From JABABV01 sp965222755 (GTDB taxonomy: Bacteria; Bacillota_I; Bacilli_A; Mycoplasmatales; JABABV01): a DNA stretch of 64,000 nucleotides. Of the stretch, positions 23,365 through 35,078 are shown piece after piece. Within the stretch, counting starts at the first letter, position 1. Each line of letters opens with the position of its first letter. The DNA lies in NCBI GenBank assembly GCA_965222755.1, contig CBDCUK010000001.1, forward strand, positions 186,001 to 250,000, written 5' to 3'. Made by a program: the position numbers and the translations under genes. The notes under the pieces were generated by a model. It had not been told where the DNA came from. It saw only the letters and a program-made list of their open reading frames with translations, and searched no databases.

Positions 23365-25131
23365 TTAATTATTTGAAGGGTAATTATATATAACATCAGG
23401 ATTTAAATATGATGAAAAATCAATAATCATATTTAAAGATCAGTTGATAACTCCATTATCAGTATTTTGTGTTTGAACATTACTAATAGTAAATTTATTT
23501 TTACTTATATATATTTTATTATCAGTTGTGAAATTTAAGTTATTAGTCCCATCTAAAATTTCATTTAATGTAGCTATATTACTTTTTACAATAAATTCAA
23601 AATTTATTGTAAAAAGACTTGATGCTTGACTTAATAAAGATAAATTTATGTTAGTTAACTTATCTATTGATAGAGATTTTATATTGCTTTTACCTTCATC
23701 AAATAAAACAAAATCACTTATTTGATCAGAACTATCATTACTTAAATCCATATATTTAATATGAAAAAGTCAATCACTTACTTTTAATTCATTAACAAAA
23801 TCTTTATTTCCAAAAATTATTTCTTCATAATTTTTAAATTCATTTTCAAAAGGTACTAAATTATGATTTTTAAAAATATTTACAAAATTATTATTATTAT
23901 TACTTAAAGATACTGTTAATAAACCTACTAAAAAATTAAATTGATATAAAAAATCATCGTTATTTGAATTGAATTTTGAAGCAAAAGGATTAAGTCTTTC
24001 TAAATCTTGAGACATATTTTCATATAAATCATAATACTGATTTAATTGCGGAAATTCTTTTAACATTTCTGCATTAGGATTAACAACATTTGCTGCCGGA
24101 TCATAATAATAAGAATAAGAATCCAATTGTTTTTCATTGATTCCTTTAGCAAAATATTGACTAGGATCACTTTTATTAGAAGGGTTGTTGTCAAAGTTAA
24201 CATATTTAACTGCTTGATTTTGCATATCTTCTAAGAAAGCGCTTCTTTGAGAAGGCGTCCCGCTAATAATAGGTGCGCTTGGATTACTTGGATCATTAAC
24301 TTTATCATCAGGATAGATAACTCTATTTCCTGGCAGACTTAAAGTTGACATAGTAATTTTTGAATTATTATTACTATTTCCCATCGCAAGATTAAATGCT
24401 CCTGCTAAACTAAGTAATCCTTTTTTGAAATTTATTTTTGCTTTTACATCAGTTTTAGATACACTACTATCTAATTGAATATTTAAATTAAATAGGACTT
24501 CGCGTGTTGCATATATTTTTGTAACATATTTAGCATCATACTCATCAAAGAAAGTTTTAGTGTTTTTTGAATCAACTAATGATTTTGCTTTATCTGATAA
24601 TTGAGCTTTATTGTTGTAATCGAATAATTCGATTACATCAGTTTTCATGCGAAATGAAATATGAATATCTGAGGTACTACTCATTACTTGATGTTGAAAA
24701 CTAGCAGCTCCTGATAAAGCAAAGTGTTTGAATCCAAATGACATTGAGCCATCGACTCCTAAATCACTATTTAATTGATTTTGACTTGTAATTGATTCAA
24801 AACTATACGAGCTGTCTAATGGGACGATTTTAACACCAACGTTATCAATGTTGCTAAAAGCATTTTTCTTTGAAAATGTTCCGTTAGTTAAATCATATCC
24901 GTAACCTAATAATGGTGGATCGCTTTGGATTGCTGATAATTGCATTGGATTAGTATTTGCAAGTGATTTGCGAGCATGCATTTTTTGCAAATACTTATCA
25001 TAAGACATTGTGTATGCTTTTAATGCTGGGGGTGGTGTAGTTTTATGATGATGGCTAAAATAGTTGTATGGCACAAATGCCAAAAGTCCACCAACTATAA
25101 TTGGTAAACTTAATCATTTTTTAATTTTCAT
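23365..25131 (-). CDS. MACPF-like secreted/anchored protein, copy 2
   Basis: A 588-aa paralogue read through TGA at 23770 and 23440. The first ~376 residues are essentially identical to copy 1, including the signal segment, GYGYD opening, beta core and YDAKY segment. The C-terminal ~210 residues are unrelated at first sight (LFDEGKSNIKSL, KSNIATLNEIL). The end is again W-S-L-N-MIIDFSSYLNPDVIYNYP. It starts 44 nt after copy 3 and ends 34 nt before copy 1, so it is the middle gene of a three-gene unit. The near-identity at DNA level (24001-25140 versus 22200-23340) indicates recent duplication or gene conversion limited to the 5' module. Confidence 0.7.
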
Positions 25132-25175
25132 ATGTTCTCCTTTTTTATTTATTTTAATAAAATTTGTAAAATTAT

Positions 25176-26963
25176 TTATGTTGTTGTGTGTAAAAATATA
25201 GCATCAGGACTAAAATCACTACCAAATTGAGAAAAAATATTCAATTGGTATTTTGTTTTATTACCGTCTTGACGTTCCATAATAATATTTCTCATTAAAA
25301 AAGTTTTATCATTTCAAACTATATAATTATCTGATTTTAAAATATCAGTAGCAGCCATAATTCCATTTTCAATATTAAAAAATTGATATTTAGATGGTAA
25401 AAATAATGATTGCATTAAATTATTTTCATATTTTAATTGATAGTTTTTAAAATTAATTGTTTCGCATTTGGTGATAGCACTACTTTGATTAAGATTTAAT
25501 GTAATACTGTTATTAAAGTTAAAAGTTATACCAACCTTTTTACTATTAATTTCTTTGTTAGTAACAGAAATATTATTAACCACTTTTTTATTTTGAAAAA
25601 TTGAAATATTGTTAAGATGTTCAAATCAATCTAGCATTCTTAAATCATATGAAAAATTTTGACTATTGAATATCTGCTGAGAATAATTTGTTAATTGTGT
25701 TTTCAATGGTGTAATATCACCATTGAAAAAAGAAATTAAATTAGGATTATCATCACTAAAAGCTGTTTTGAAATTTAAAACATAGTTATTAATTCTTTTT
25801 CCTAAATCAAAAGTTTGACCTGTAGTGTCAAAACAAGTACATTTATTAAATAAATTTAATTTATTTAAATCTTGCGACATGTTTTCATATAAATCATAAT
25901 ACTGATTTAATGCACCAAAATTAGGTAAAATATTAACAAAAGGACTAACTACTTGAGTTGGCTTATTATAATAATAAGAATAATCATCTAGTTGATATGG
26001 TTCAATTCCTTTAGCAAAATAATTACTAGGATTGCTTTTTTGATCCGAAGTTAAATTAACATATTTAGCAGCTTTAGTTTGTAAGTTGCTAAGATAACTT
26101 TTAATATCTCCAATTTGAGAAATATTAGTTATTGTTCCAGCATTAAATTGATTTTTAGGCAATGACAATGTATTCATTTGAATTGTTGTCTTACTATCTC
26201 CGTGTTTAGCAGCAAACGCTAGTGCAGCTGCTAAATCACCTAACTTATTACTAAAACGTGATTTTCCTTTAACTTGTTGACTAACGCTATAACTAGAAAT
26301 ATTAATGTTGAGATTAAAAACAACTTCCCGCGTTGCATATAAACGTACAACATATTTATCATCATAATTATTAAAGAAAGCTTTCGTATTCTTATTATCT
26401 AATAATGCTCTTGCAGAATCTTTTAAAGTTGCTCCATTGTTGTAATCGAATAATTCGATTACATCAGTTTTCATGCGAAATGATAACTTCACTGATGAAA
26501 CACTTTCATCAACAGCATGTTTAAAAGAAGCGCCACCAGAAATTCCAAAATGTTTAAAACCAAAATGACATGAAGCACTAATTCCTAAATCAACACTTAA
26601 ATCTGATTCATTACTAATGTAGGAAAAATCATAAGTACTATCTAAAGGAATGATTTTTACTTTCGCCTTCTCGTAATTCTCAAAAGCATTTTCTGGTGAA
26701 ACACGATGTGTTGCTAAATCATATCCATAACCAAGTAATGGTTGTTGATATGATTGGCCACTACTAGTTAGAAAAGTATGTTGGTTCTGAAATTTATTCA
26801 TATTTTCTAAATATTTTCCATACGTTCCACTAGTAAATTTGTTTTCTGTTTTCAAAGCACTAGTATCAATCAGATGATGTTTATGATGTAAATAATTTCC
26901 TGGTAACATCACTAACATTCCACTTAATATGATTGGGATATTGAGTAATTTTTTAAGTTTCAT
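25176..26963 (-). CDS. MACPF-like secreted/anchored protein, copy 3 (lead gene)
   Basis: A 595-aa paralogue of a distinct subtype: MKLKKLLNIPIILSGMLVMLPG signal/anchor, QPLLGYGYDLATHRVS opening, core CHFGFKHFGISGGASF, and FFNNYDDKYVVRLYATREV at the signature position. The spacing element NKLGDLAAALAFAAKHGD is special to this subtype. The tail differs from the other subtypes and ends FGSDFSPDAIFLHTTT. It is the first gene of the operon 26963 to 21561, behind an AAGGAGG ribosome site. It is almost the same protein as the copy at 33081-34868; a few substitutions are visible, such as LID/QVD near residue 32. Confidence 0.7.
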
Positions 26964-26998
26964 ATATTAACCTCCTTTCTTATTTTTAATATATAAAT

Positions 26999-27075
26999 TC
27001 ACTATTTGTATTATAAAAGGATTTTTACAACACTGTTTATAACTATATCATAAAAAAAATACTTTAACAAAAGGT
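26999..27075 (-). promoter_or_regulatory. promoter region of the copy 3-2-1 MACPF-like operon
   Basis: Minus strand: a TATAAT at 27010-27015 lies 46 nt before the start codon. Further upstream, GTTAAAGT, a T-run and TATAGT form an element repeated before the other two MACPF-like units (34.9 and 36.95 kb). Which hexamer is the real -10 cannot be decided by eye. Confidence 0.45.
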
Positions 27076-27100
27076 CTTTTATAATATGTAATACTAAAAA

Positions 27101-27148
27101 AATACTAAAAACCTTTTAAAAAATTAATTTAAAAGGTTTTTAGTATTT
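27101..27148 (-). terminator. terminator, shared cassette-boundary type (1 of 3)
   Basis: Perfect 19-bp arms reading AATACTAAAAACCTTTTAA on one side and the complement on the other. The same hairpin recurs at 35005-35051 and 36995-37041. Confidence 0.85.
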
Positions 27149-27221
27149 AATTAGGATGTTAAGAAATTAGTGAATTTTATCATTAATTACTATTAAATGA
27201 TAAATAAACAAAAACTAATAA

Positions 27222-27548
27222 TTAACTTCTATATGATGGATGGTTGAATATTTGATCAGAATTCATTTGTGAACCAAAATCAAGTATAATTCTTAATCTA
27301 TAATTGTTATTATTTGATACATCTAACATAATTTTATTGATTATAAATATTTGCCCACCTTCTTTAGTTACATCTTCGGGTTTTATCTCACCTGTTACGA
27401 TAGATAAAGACATTGTGTTCATTGTAATTTTTTCTGTTACTGAATTTTTACCAAAAGCATAATCAAAAGCACCACTTAAACTTAGTAGACCTTTTTTAAA
27501 ATTAAGTTTGGCACTTATTGCTGTTTTAGATTGGGTTTTATTTAATTT
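27222..27548 (-). pseudogene. truncated, chimeric MACPF-like remnant
   Basis: About 108 codons open from just after a stop at 27549-27551 to TAA at 27222. The first part (KLNKTQSKTAISAKLNFKKG, SLSGAFDYAFG, ITMNTMSL) matches residues ~215-270 of the copy at 35079-36896. It then jumps directly to a family C-terminal tail (IILDFGSQMNSDQIFNHPSYRS), missing the ~300 residues normally between. The signal peptide and MACPF-like front are absent. Its 5' end overlaps the stop of the preceding gene (27542). An internal ATG at 27420-27422 could still be translated. Best read as a deletion/recombination scar. Confidence 0.8.
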
Positions 27549-29386
27549 TTAGTTGTTGGATGTTTATAAATTTTATCTATATTAAATAAAGAATTAAAGT
27601 CGACAATAATTATTGTTTTAGGTATTTTTCAACTATTATTATGTTTAAAATGAATATCATGTATATTAAAAAACATAAAAACTTGAATAGTAATTAAAAA
27701 TTTATTAAATTTAATTTCATTTATGTTTGAATTATAAATCTTTCCTATTGAAATAAATGGTATCCGATAATTTTCACTATATCTATCTCCAAAATATATT
27801 AGTTTTGGCATATCTGGATCAGAAAGCGAAAAACAAAAATTTAAAATCCTGCTTTCTACTTTGTTTTTATCATCAATAAAATAAGACGATATAGAGACAG
27901 TAAAAAAATTATTTGTAATTCCATCTATTAATATTTGTTCATTTCCTTCTATTGTTTTATAAGGATAATAATTTGAATATCTAGGAATCGGTTGATCAAT
28001 ACTGAATATACTCTTAGAACCATTATAAGAATTATCATTAATATAAGTATTATGTAATACTCAGTCATTTATTTTTAATTTATAAACAAAATTTAAATCA
28101 GAAAAAATTATATTATCATAATGTTGGAATTCATTTTCAAAAGGAATTAAATTATGATTTTTAAAAATATCTATGTAGTTTTGATTATCTTTAGAAAAAG
28201 GTAATCTTAATAAATTTATATAATAATTAAATTTATTCATAAATAAATCATCTTTATTATTTCAAGATTGTAATTTATTAAAATCTTCCACCATATTTTG
28301 ATATAAATAATAATATTGATTTAATTGTGGAAATTCTTTTAATTCATCAATATTAGGATTAACTATTGATACTGAAGGTTTGTAATAGTAAGAATAAGAA
28401 TCTAATTGTTTTTTTGTTATTCCTTTAGCTAAATATTGACTAGGATTACTTTTTTGTGTTTTATCATTATCAAAATTAACATATGATGATGCAGTGGACT
28501 GCATATCTGATAAAAATTGATTTCTATCATCTGAATTACCGCTAATATTTCCATTAGAATTACTTGGGTAAATTACTCGTCCTCCAGGAAGCGCTAATGT
28601 AGACATTGAAATTCTTGAATTAGAACTATTAGTTCCATAAGCTGCTTCAAAAGCACCTTCTAAACTCAATAACCCTTTTTTAAAATTGATTTTAGCTTTT
28701 ACATCTGTTTTTGAAACAGAAGAATCTAATTGCATGTCTAAGTTGAATAAAACTTCACGTGTTGCATATAATTTCGTTGTGTATTTAGCATCGTATTCAT
28801 TAAAGAAAGTTGTTGAATCTTTTGAATCAACTAATGCTTTTGCTTTATCTGATAATTGGGCTTTGTTATTGTAATCGAATAACTCGATTACATCAGTTTT
28901 CATTCGAAATGAAATATGAATGTCTGAAGTATCATTAATTACTTTATGTTGAAATGAAGTTGCTCCCGATAAGGCAAAGTGTTTGAATCCAAACGACATT
29001 GAACCATCGACTCCTAAATCACTATTTAATTGGTTTTGACTTGTAATTGATTCAAAACTATATGTGGTTTCTAAGGGTACTATTTTTACACCAATATCAT
29101 CAAAGTTACTAAAAGCATTTTTATTTGAAAATGTTCCATTAGTAAGGTCATACCCATAACCTAATAATGGTGGGTCGCTTTCTGTAGCTGAAAGTTGCAT
29201 AGGATCTGCATTAGCAAGAGATTTGCGAGATTTCATATCTTGTAAATATTTGCTATAAGACATTGTGTATGCTTTTAATGTTGGCGGATGGGTAATTTTA
29301 TGATGATGGCTAAAATAGTTGTATGGCACAAATGCCAAAAGTCCGCCAACTATAATTGGTAAACTTAATCATTTTTTAAGTTTCAT
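27542..29386 (-). CDS. MACPF-like secreted/anchored protein, copy 4
   Basis: A 614-aa paralogue; the frame continues through TGA at 28262 and others to TAA at 27542. The front half has the family signal (KKWLSLPIIVGGLLAF), GYGYDLTNG, the FGFKHFALSGATSF core and FFNEYDAKYTTKLYATREV, nearly identical to copies 5 and 6. The ~240-residue tail is unique (ILIDGITNNFFTVSISSY, MPKLIYFGDRYSENYR) and closes with IIIVDFNSLFNIDKIYKHP. It is the fourth gene of the unit beginning at 34868, 20 nt after copy 5. Its last bases overlap the chimeric remnant, marking a recombination joint. Confidence 0.7.
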
Positions 29387-29406
29387 TTTTTTCTCCTTAT
29401 TATTTT

Positions 29407-31251
29407 TTATTGATTTTCTAAATAAATATCACTTCATATAAGTGGGTTTGTCAAAATTATATCAGGATTAATTCTTGAACTAAAATCAATTATCATATTC
29501 ATAATTCATGTGCTATTCCCAATATTTACTGATGTTGATTTTTCTAAATTTTTATTACTTAAAAATATTTTTTTAGAATTAATTTTTGTAAAATCACTTT
29601 CTGATAAACTAGATTCAATAGAATAATTATTATTTTCATTATCAATTATATTATTGTAAGAAATATAGTTTGGTTCTTTACTTAAATTGATATTAGAAAA
29701 AACCAAATTGATGTTTTTTATATGTTCACTTGAACCATCATTGATGTCAAACGTAATTTTTGAATAAAAAATTGAATCATTTTTATAATCATCAAAAATT
29801 TGAAGATTTTTTATTTTAGAAAAATCATTGTTATCTATAATATTAAATGTTTTGTTTCATGTTCCTTTTACTACAAAATTTAAATATGTTATATGTAAAA
29901 ATCAATCTATATGTTTTAAAAAGTAATAAAAACGTTCATCAGAAAATATAATATTATTAGAAATTTTAAATTCATTTTCAAATAATTTTATATTATGATC
30001 TTTAAAAATAGCTTGAAAGTTTTTATTATTATTATTAAAAATAGGCGTTAATAAACTTATATATAATGAAAATTTATTAATAAAATAAACATTATTATTT
30101 GTGTCTGTAGTAGATGGAACCCCATTTTTTTGTTTTAACTTATCTAAATCTTGAACCATATTTTCATATAAATAATAATATTGATTTAATTGTGGAAATT
30201 CTTTTAATTCTGTAATATTTGGATTAATAATATTTGAAGCATTATCGTAGTAAGAAGAATACGAATCTAATTGACTAGGATTGATACCTTTAGAAAAATA
30301 TTGACTAGGATTACTTTGTTGTGTTTTGTCATTATCAAAATCTACATATGATACTGCAGTTGATTGCATATCTGACAAAAATAAGTTTCGTTCATATGAG
30401 GTACCACTAATATTACCATCAGACTTATTCGGATAGATAACTTCTCCTCCAGGAAGCGCTAATGTAGACATTGAAATTCTTGAATTAGAACTACTAATTC
30501 CATAAGCTACTTTAAAAGCGCCTTCTAAACTCAATAACCCTTTTTTAAAATTAATTTTAGCTTTTACATCTGTTTTTGAAACAGAAGAATCTAATTGCAT
30601 GTCTAAGTTGAACAAGACTTCACGTGTTGCATATAATTTCGTTGTATATTTAGCATCGTATTCATTAAAGAAAGTTGTTGAATCTTTTGAATCAACTAAT
30701 GCTTTTGCTTTATCTGATAATTGGGCTTTATTATTGTAATCAAATAATTCGATAACATCAGTTTTCATTCGAAATGAAATGTGAATGTCTGAAGTATCGT
30801 TAATTACTTGATGTTGAAATGAAGCTGCTCCCGATAAGGCAAAGTGTTTGAATCCAAACGACATTGAACCATCGACTCCAAGATCAGAATCTAATTGATT
30901 TTGGCTAGTGATCGATTCAAAACTATATGTGGTTTCTAAGGGTACTATTTTTACACCAATATCATCAAAGTTACTAAAAGCATTTTTATTTGAAAATGTT
31001 CCATTAGTTAAATCATATCCATAACCTAATAATGGTGGATCGCTTTGAACTGCTGATAATTGCATTGGATTAGTATTTGCCAATGATTTGCGAGTGCGCA
31101 TATCTTGTAAATATTTACCATAAGACATTGTGTATGCTTTTAATGTTGGCGGATGGGTAATTTTATGATGATGGCTAAAATAGTTGTATGGCACAAATGC
31201 CAAAAGTCCACCAACTATAATTGGTAAACTTAATCATTTTTTAATTTTCAT
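29407..31251 (-). CDS. MACPF-like secreted/anchored protein, copy 5
   Basis: A 614-aa paralogue read through TGA at 29902 and 29506. N-terminal signal/anchor as in copy 4. The segment YLQDMRTRKSLANTNPMQLS is shared with copy 6, whereas DDIGVKIVPLETTYSF is shared with copy 4, a mosaic pattern. The signature segment is FFNEYDAKYTTKLYATREV. A loop between residues 265 and 300 varies between copies (GEVIYPNKSDGNISG). The tail (about 230 residues) is specific, with VVKGTWNKTFNI, and ends MIIDFSSRINPDIIL. It begins 27 nt after copy 6. Confidence 0.7.
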
Positions 31252-31278
31252 TTTTTCTCCTTTATTTAAAAAACAATA

Positions 31279-33036
31279 TTAATTTAACAATATTTCATCT
31301 GGATTTAAAACAGAACTAAAATCAATTATCATATTCATATCTCATTCGTCAGTAGTTGATTTCGCAATTAATTTATTACTTAATATATATTTTTTAGAAT
31401 TAATTTGATCAAATTCTAATGAATCAATTGATTTTGACATTGAATCATATGAAATAGAAGTGGCATTAATGTTAAATTCATCATCAAATGAAAATACAAA
31501 AGGCCCATTCACTATTCCATTATTTCCATCCATATTAAATGAAATTTTTGAATATCAAGCGTTATCTTGAGTTTCATCATTAAAAATTTGGAAATTTTTA
31601 ATTTTTGATAGATTTCCTTCTATGACATTTAATTTTATGTTTTTACTTCAATCATCTATAAAGCTATCCGCAAAATTTAAATATATAATGTGTAAAAATC
31701 AATCTGTACGTTTTAAAAGATAGCCAAATCTAGAACCTGAAAAAATTATATTATTATAATTTTGAAATTCAGTTTCAAATGGTTTCAAATTGTGATCTTT
31801 AAAAATAGTTTGAAAATTTTTATCGTCATCACTAAAAACAGGTGTTAATAGTTTGATATAAGTAGTTAAGTTTTGAATTAGAAAAACATTATTATTTTCT
31901 GAATCATTAATATCTGTTATTTGTTTTAATTTATTTAAATCTTGCACCATATTTTCATACAAATAATAATACTGATTTAATTGTGGAAATTCTTTTAATT
32001 CATCAATATTAGGATTAACTATTGATGATGAAGCTTTGTAATAATAAGAATAATTTGCTAATTGATTATCGCTAATACCTTTTGCAAAATAATTACTAGG
32101 ATTGCTACGTTTAGAATCATCTAAGTTAACATAATTAATTCCTGATTTTTGCATATCAGATAAAAAAGTTGATCTTTGGTATGCGTCACCATTAATGCTT
32201 CCAGAACTATTTGTTGGATAAATTACTTGACCTCCAGGAAGCGCTAATGTAGACATTGAAATTCTTGAATTAGAACTATTAGTTCCATAAGCTGCTTCAA
32301 AAGCACCTTCTAAACTCAATAACCCTTTTTTAAAATTGATTTTAGCTTTTACATCTGTTTTTGATGTAGAAGAATCTAATTGCATGTCTAAATTGAATAA
32401 AACTTCACGTGTTGCATATAATTTCGTTGTGTATTTAGCATCGTATTCATTAAAGAAAGTTGTTGAATCTTTTGAATCAACTAATGCTTTTGCTTTATCT
32501 GATAATTGGGCTTTATTATTGTAATCAAATAATTCGATAACATCAGTTTTCATGCGAAATGAAATATGAATATCTGAACTATCAGTAGTTGTTTTGTGTT
32601 CAAATGAAGCTGCTCCCGATAAGGCAAAGTGTTTGAATCCAAATGACATTGAACCATCGACTCCAAGATTAGAACTTAATTGATTTTGGCTAGTGATCGA
32701 TTCAAAGCTGTATGAACTATCTAATGGTATTATTTTAACGCCGATATTATCAATATTAGTAAAAGCGTTTTTCTTTGAAAAAGTTCCATTAGTTAAATCA
32801 TATCCATAACCTAATAATGGTGGATCGCTTTGAACTGCTGATAATTGCATTGGATTAGTATTTGCCAATGATTTGCGAGTGCGCATATCTTGTAAATATT
32901 TACCATAAGACATTTTATAAGAAGTTACATTTGGTGGTATAGACGTTTTATGATGATGGCTAAAATAGTTGTATGGCACAAATGCCAAAAGTCCACCAGC
33001 TATAATTGGTAAACTTAATCATTTTTTAATTTTCAT
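31279..33036 (-). CDS. MACPF-like secreted/anchored protein, copy 6
   Basis: A 585-aa paralogue. After the common signal/anchor, residues 30-42 (TSIPPNVTSYKMSYG) are private to this copy, followed by the shared MACPF-like front. DNIGVKIIPLDSSYSF matches copies 1-2, while the downstream FFNEYDAKYTTKLYATREV matches copies 4-5. The C-terminal region contains MDGNNGIVNGPFVFSF and finishes MIIDFSSVLNPDEILLN, slightly shorter than its relatives. It starts 44 nt after the lead gene at 33081 and is the second gene of that unit. Confidence 0.7.
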
Positions 33037-33080
33037 ATGTTCTCCTTTTTTATTTATTTTAATAAAATTTGTAAAATTAT

Positions 33081-34868
33081 TTATGTTGTTGTGTGTAAAA
33101 ATATAGCATCAGGACTAAAATCACTACCAAATTGAGAAAAAATATTCAATTGGTATTTTGTTTTATTACCGTCTTGACGTTCCATAATAATATTTCTCAT
33201 TAAAAAAGTTTTATCATTTCAAACTATATAATTATCTGATTTTAAAATATCAGTAGCAGCCATAATTCCATTTTCAATATTAAAAAATTGATATTTAGAT
33301 GGTAAAAATAATGATTGCATTAAATTATTTTCATATTTTAATTGATAGTTTTTAAAATTAATTGTTTCGCATTTAGTGATAGCACTGCTTTGATTAAGAT
33401 TTAATGTAATACTATTATTAAAGTTAAAAGTTATACCAACATTTTTACTATTAATTTCTTTGTTAGTAACAGAAATATTATTAACCACTTTTTTATTTTG
33501 AAAAATTGAAATATTGTTAAGATGTTCAAATCAATCGAGCATTCTTAAATCATATGAAAAATTTTGACTATTGAATATCTGCTGAGAATAATTTGTTAAT
33601 TGTGTTTTCAATGGTGTAATATCACCATTGAAAAAAGAAATTAAATTAGGGTTATCATCACTGAAAGCCGTTTTAAAATTTAAAACATAGTTATTAATTC
33701 TTTTTCCTAAATCAAAAGTTTGACCTGTAGTGTCAAAACAAGTACATTTATTAAATAAATTTAATTTATTTAAATCTTGCGACATGTTTTCATATAAATC
33801 ATAATACTGATTTAATGCACCAAAATTAGGTAAAATATTAACAAAAGGACTAACTACTTGAGTTGGCTTATTATAATAATAAGAATAATCATCTAGTTGA
33901 TATGGTTCAATTCCTTTAGCAAAATAATTACTAGGATTGCTTTTTTGATCCGAAGTTAAATTAACATAATTAGCAGCTTTAGTTTGCAAGTTGCTAAGAT
34001 AACTTTTAATATCTCCAATTTGAGAAATATTAGTTATTGCTCCAGCATTAAATTGATTTTTAGGCAATGACAATGTATTCATTTGAATTGTTGTCTTACT
34101 ATCTCCGTGTTTAGCAGCAAACGCTAGTGCGGCTGCTAAATCACCCAACTTATTACTAAAACGTGATTTTCCTTTAACTTGTTGACTAACGCTATAACTA
34201 GAAATATTAATGTTGAGATTAAAAACAACTTCCCGCGTTGCATATAAACGCACAACATATTTATCATCATAATTATTAAAGAAAGCTTTCGTATTCTTAT
34301 TATCTAATAATGCTCTTGCAGAATCTTTTAAAGTTGCTCCATTGTTGTAATCGAATAATTCGATTACATCAGTTTTCATCCGAAATGATAACTTCACTGA
34401 TGAAACACTTTCATCAACAGCGTGTTTAAAAGAAGCGCCGCCAGAAATTCCAAAATGTTTAAAACCGAAATGACATGAAGCACTAATTCCTAAATCAACA
34501 CTTAAATCTGATTCATTACTAATGTAGGAAAAATCATAAGTACTATCTAAAGGAATAATTTTTACTTTCGCCTTCTCGTAATTCTCAAAAGCATTTTCTG
34601 GTGAAACACGATGTGTTGCTAAATCATATCCATAACCAAGTAATGGTTGTTGATATGATTGGCCACTACTAGTTAGAAAAGTATGTTGGTTCTGAAATTT
34701 ATTCATATTTTCTAAATATTTTCCATACGTTCCACTAGTAAATTTGTTTTCTGTTTTCAAAGCACTAGTATCAACCTGATGATGTTTATGATGTAAATAA
34801 TTTCCTGGTAACATTACTAACATTCCACTTAATATGATTGGGATATTGAGTAATTTTTTAAGTTTCAT
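33081..34868 (-). CDS. MACPF-like secreted/anchored protein, copy 7 (lead gene, duplicate of copy 3)
   Basis: A 595-aa protein offset by exactly 7,905 bp from copy 3 and nearly identical throughout, including upstream and downstream DNA. Features: MKLKKLLNIPIILSG signal, GYGYDLATH, FFNNYDDKYVVRLYATREV, and tail ending SPDAIFLHTTT. Substitutions relative to copy 3 include QVD for LID, NAGAITN for NAGTITN and SKNVGITF for SKKVGITF. It is the lead gene of the unit 34868 to 27222. Both multi-gene units therefore open with the same subtype, suggesting whole-operon duplication followed by replacement of the internal genes. Confidence 0.7.
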
Positions 34869-34903
34869 ATATTAACCTCCTTTCTTATTTTTAATATATA
34901 AAT

Positions 34904-34978
34904 TCACTATTTGTATTATAAAAGGATTTTTACAACACTGTTTATAACTATATCATAAAAAAAGACTTTAACAAAAGG
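34904..34978 (-). promoter_or_regulatory. promoter region of the copy 7-6-5-4 MACPF-like operon
   Basis: The counterpart of 26999-27075. Minus-strand TATAAT at 34915-34920 and the upstream GTTAAAGT / TATAGT element are conserved. Confidence 0.45.
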
Positions 34979-35004
34979 TCTTTTATAATATGTAATACTA
35001 AAAA

Positions 35005-35051
35005 AATACTAAAAACCTTTTAAAAAATTAATTTAAAAGGTTTTTAGTATT
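35005..35051 (-). terminator. terminator, shared cassette-boundary type (2 of 3)
   Basis: The same perfect AATACTAAAAACCTTTTAA hairpin, 28 nt beyond the stop of copy 8. Confidence 0.85.
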
Positions 35052-35078
35052 TAATTAGGATATTATAAATTCTTAATA

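Noticed and set aside
27222..27422. Short ORF as an independent small gene
   Set aside because: Its sequence is the tail of the MACPF-like family and continues upstream into a truncated internal piece, so it is better read as a remnant.
28686..32524. Repeated 62-aa plus-strand open frames within the MACPF-like genes
   Set aside because: Antisense shadows of a conserved coding segment; they recur only because the sense genes are duplicated.
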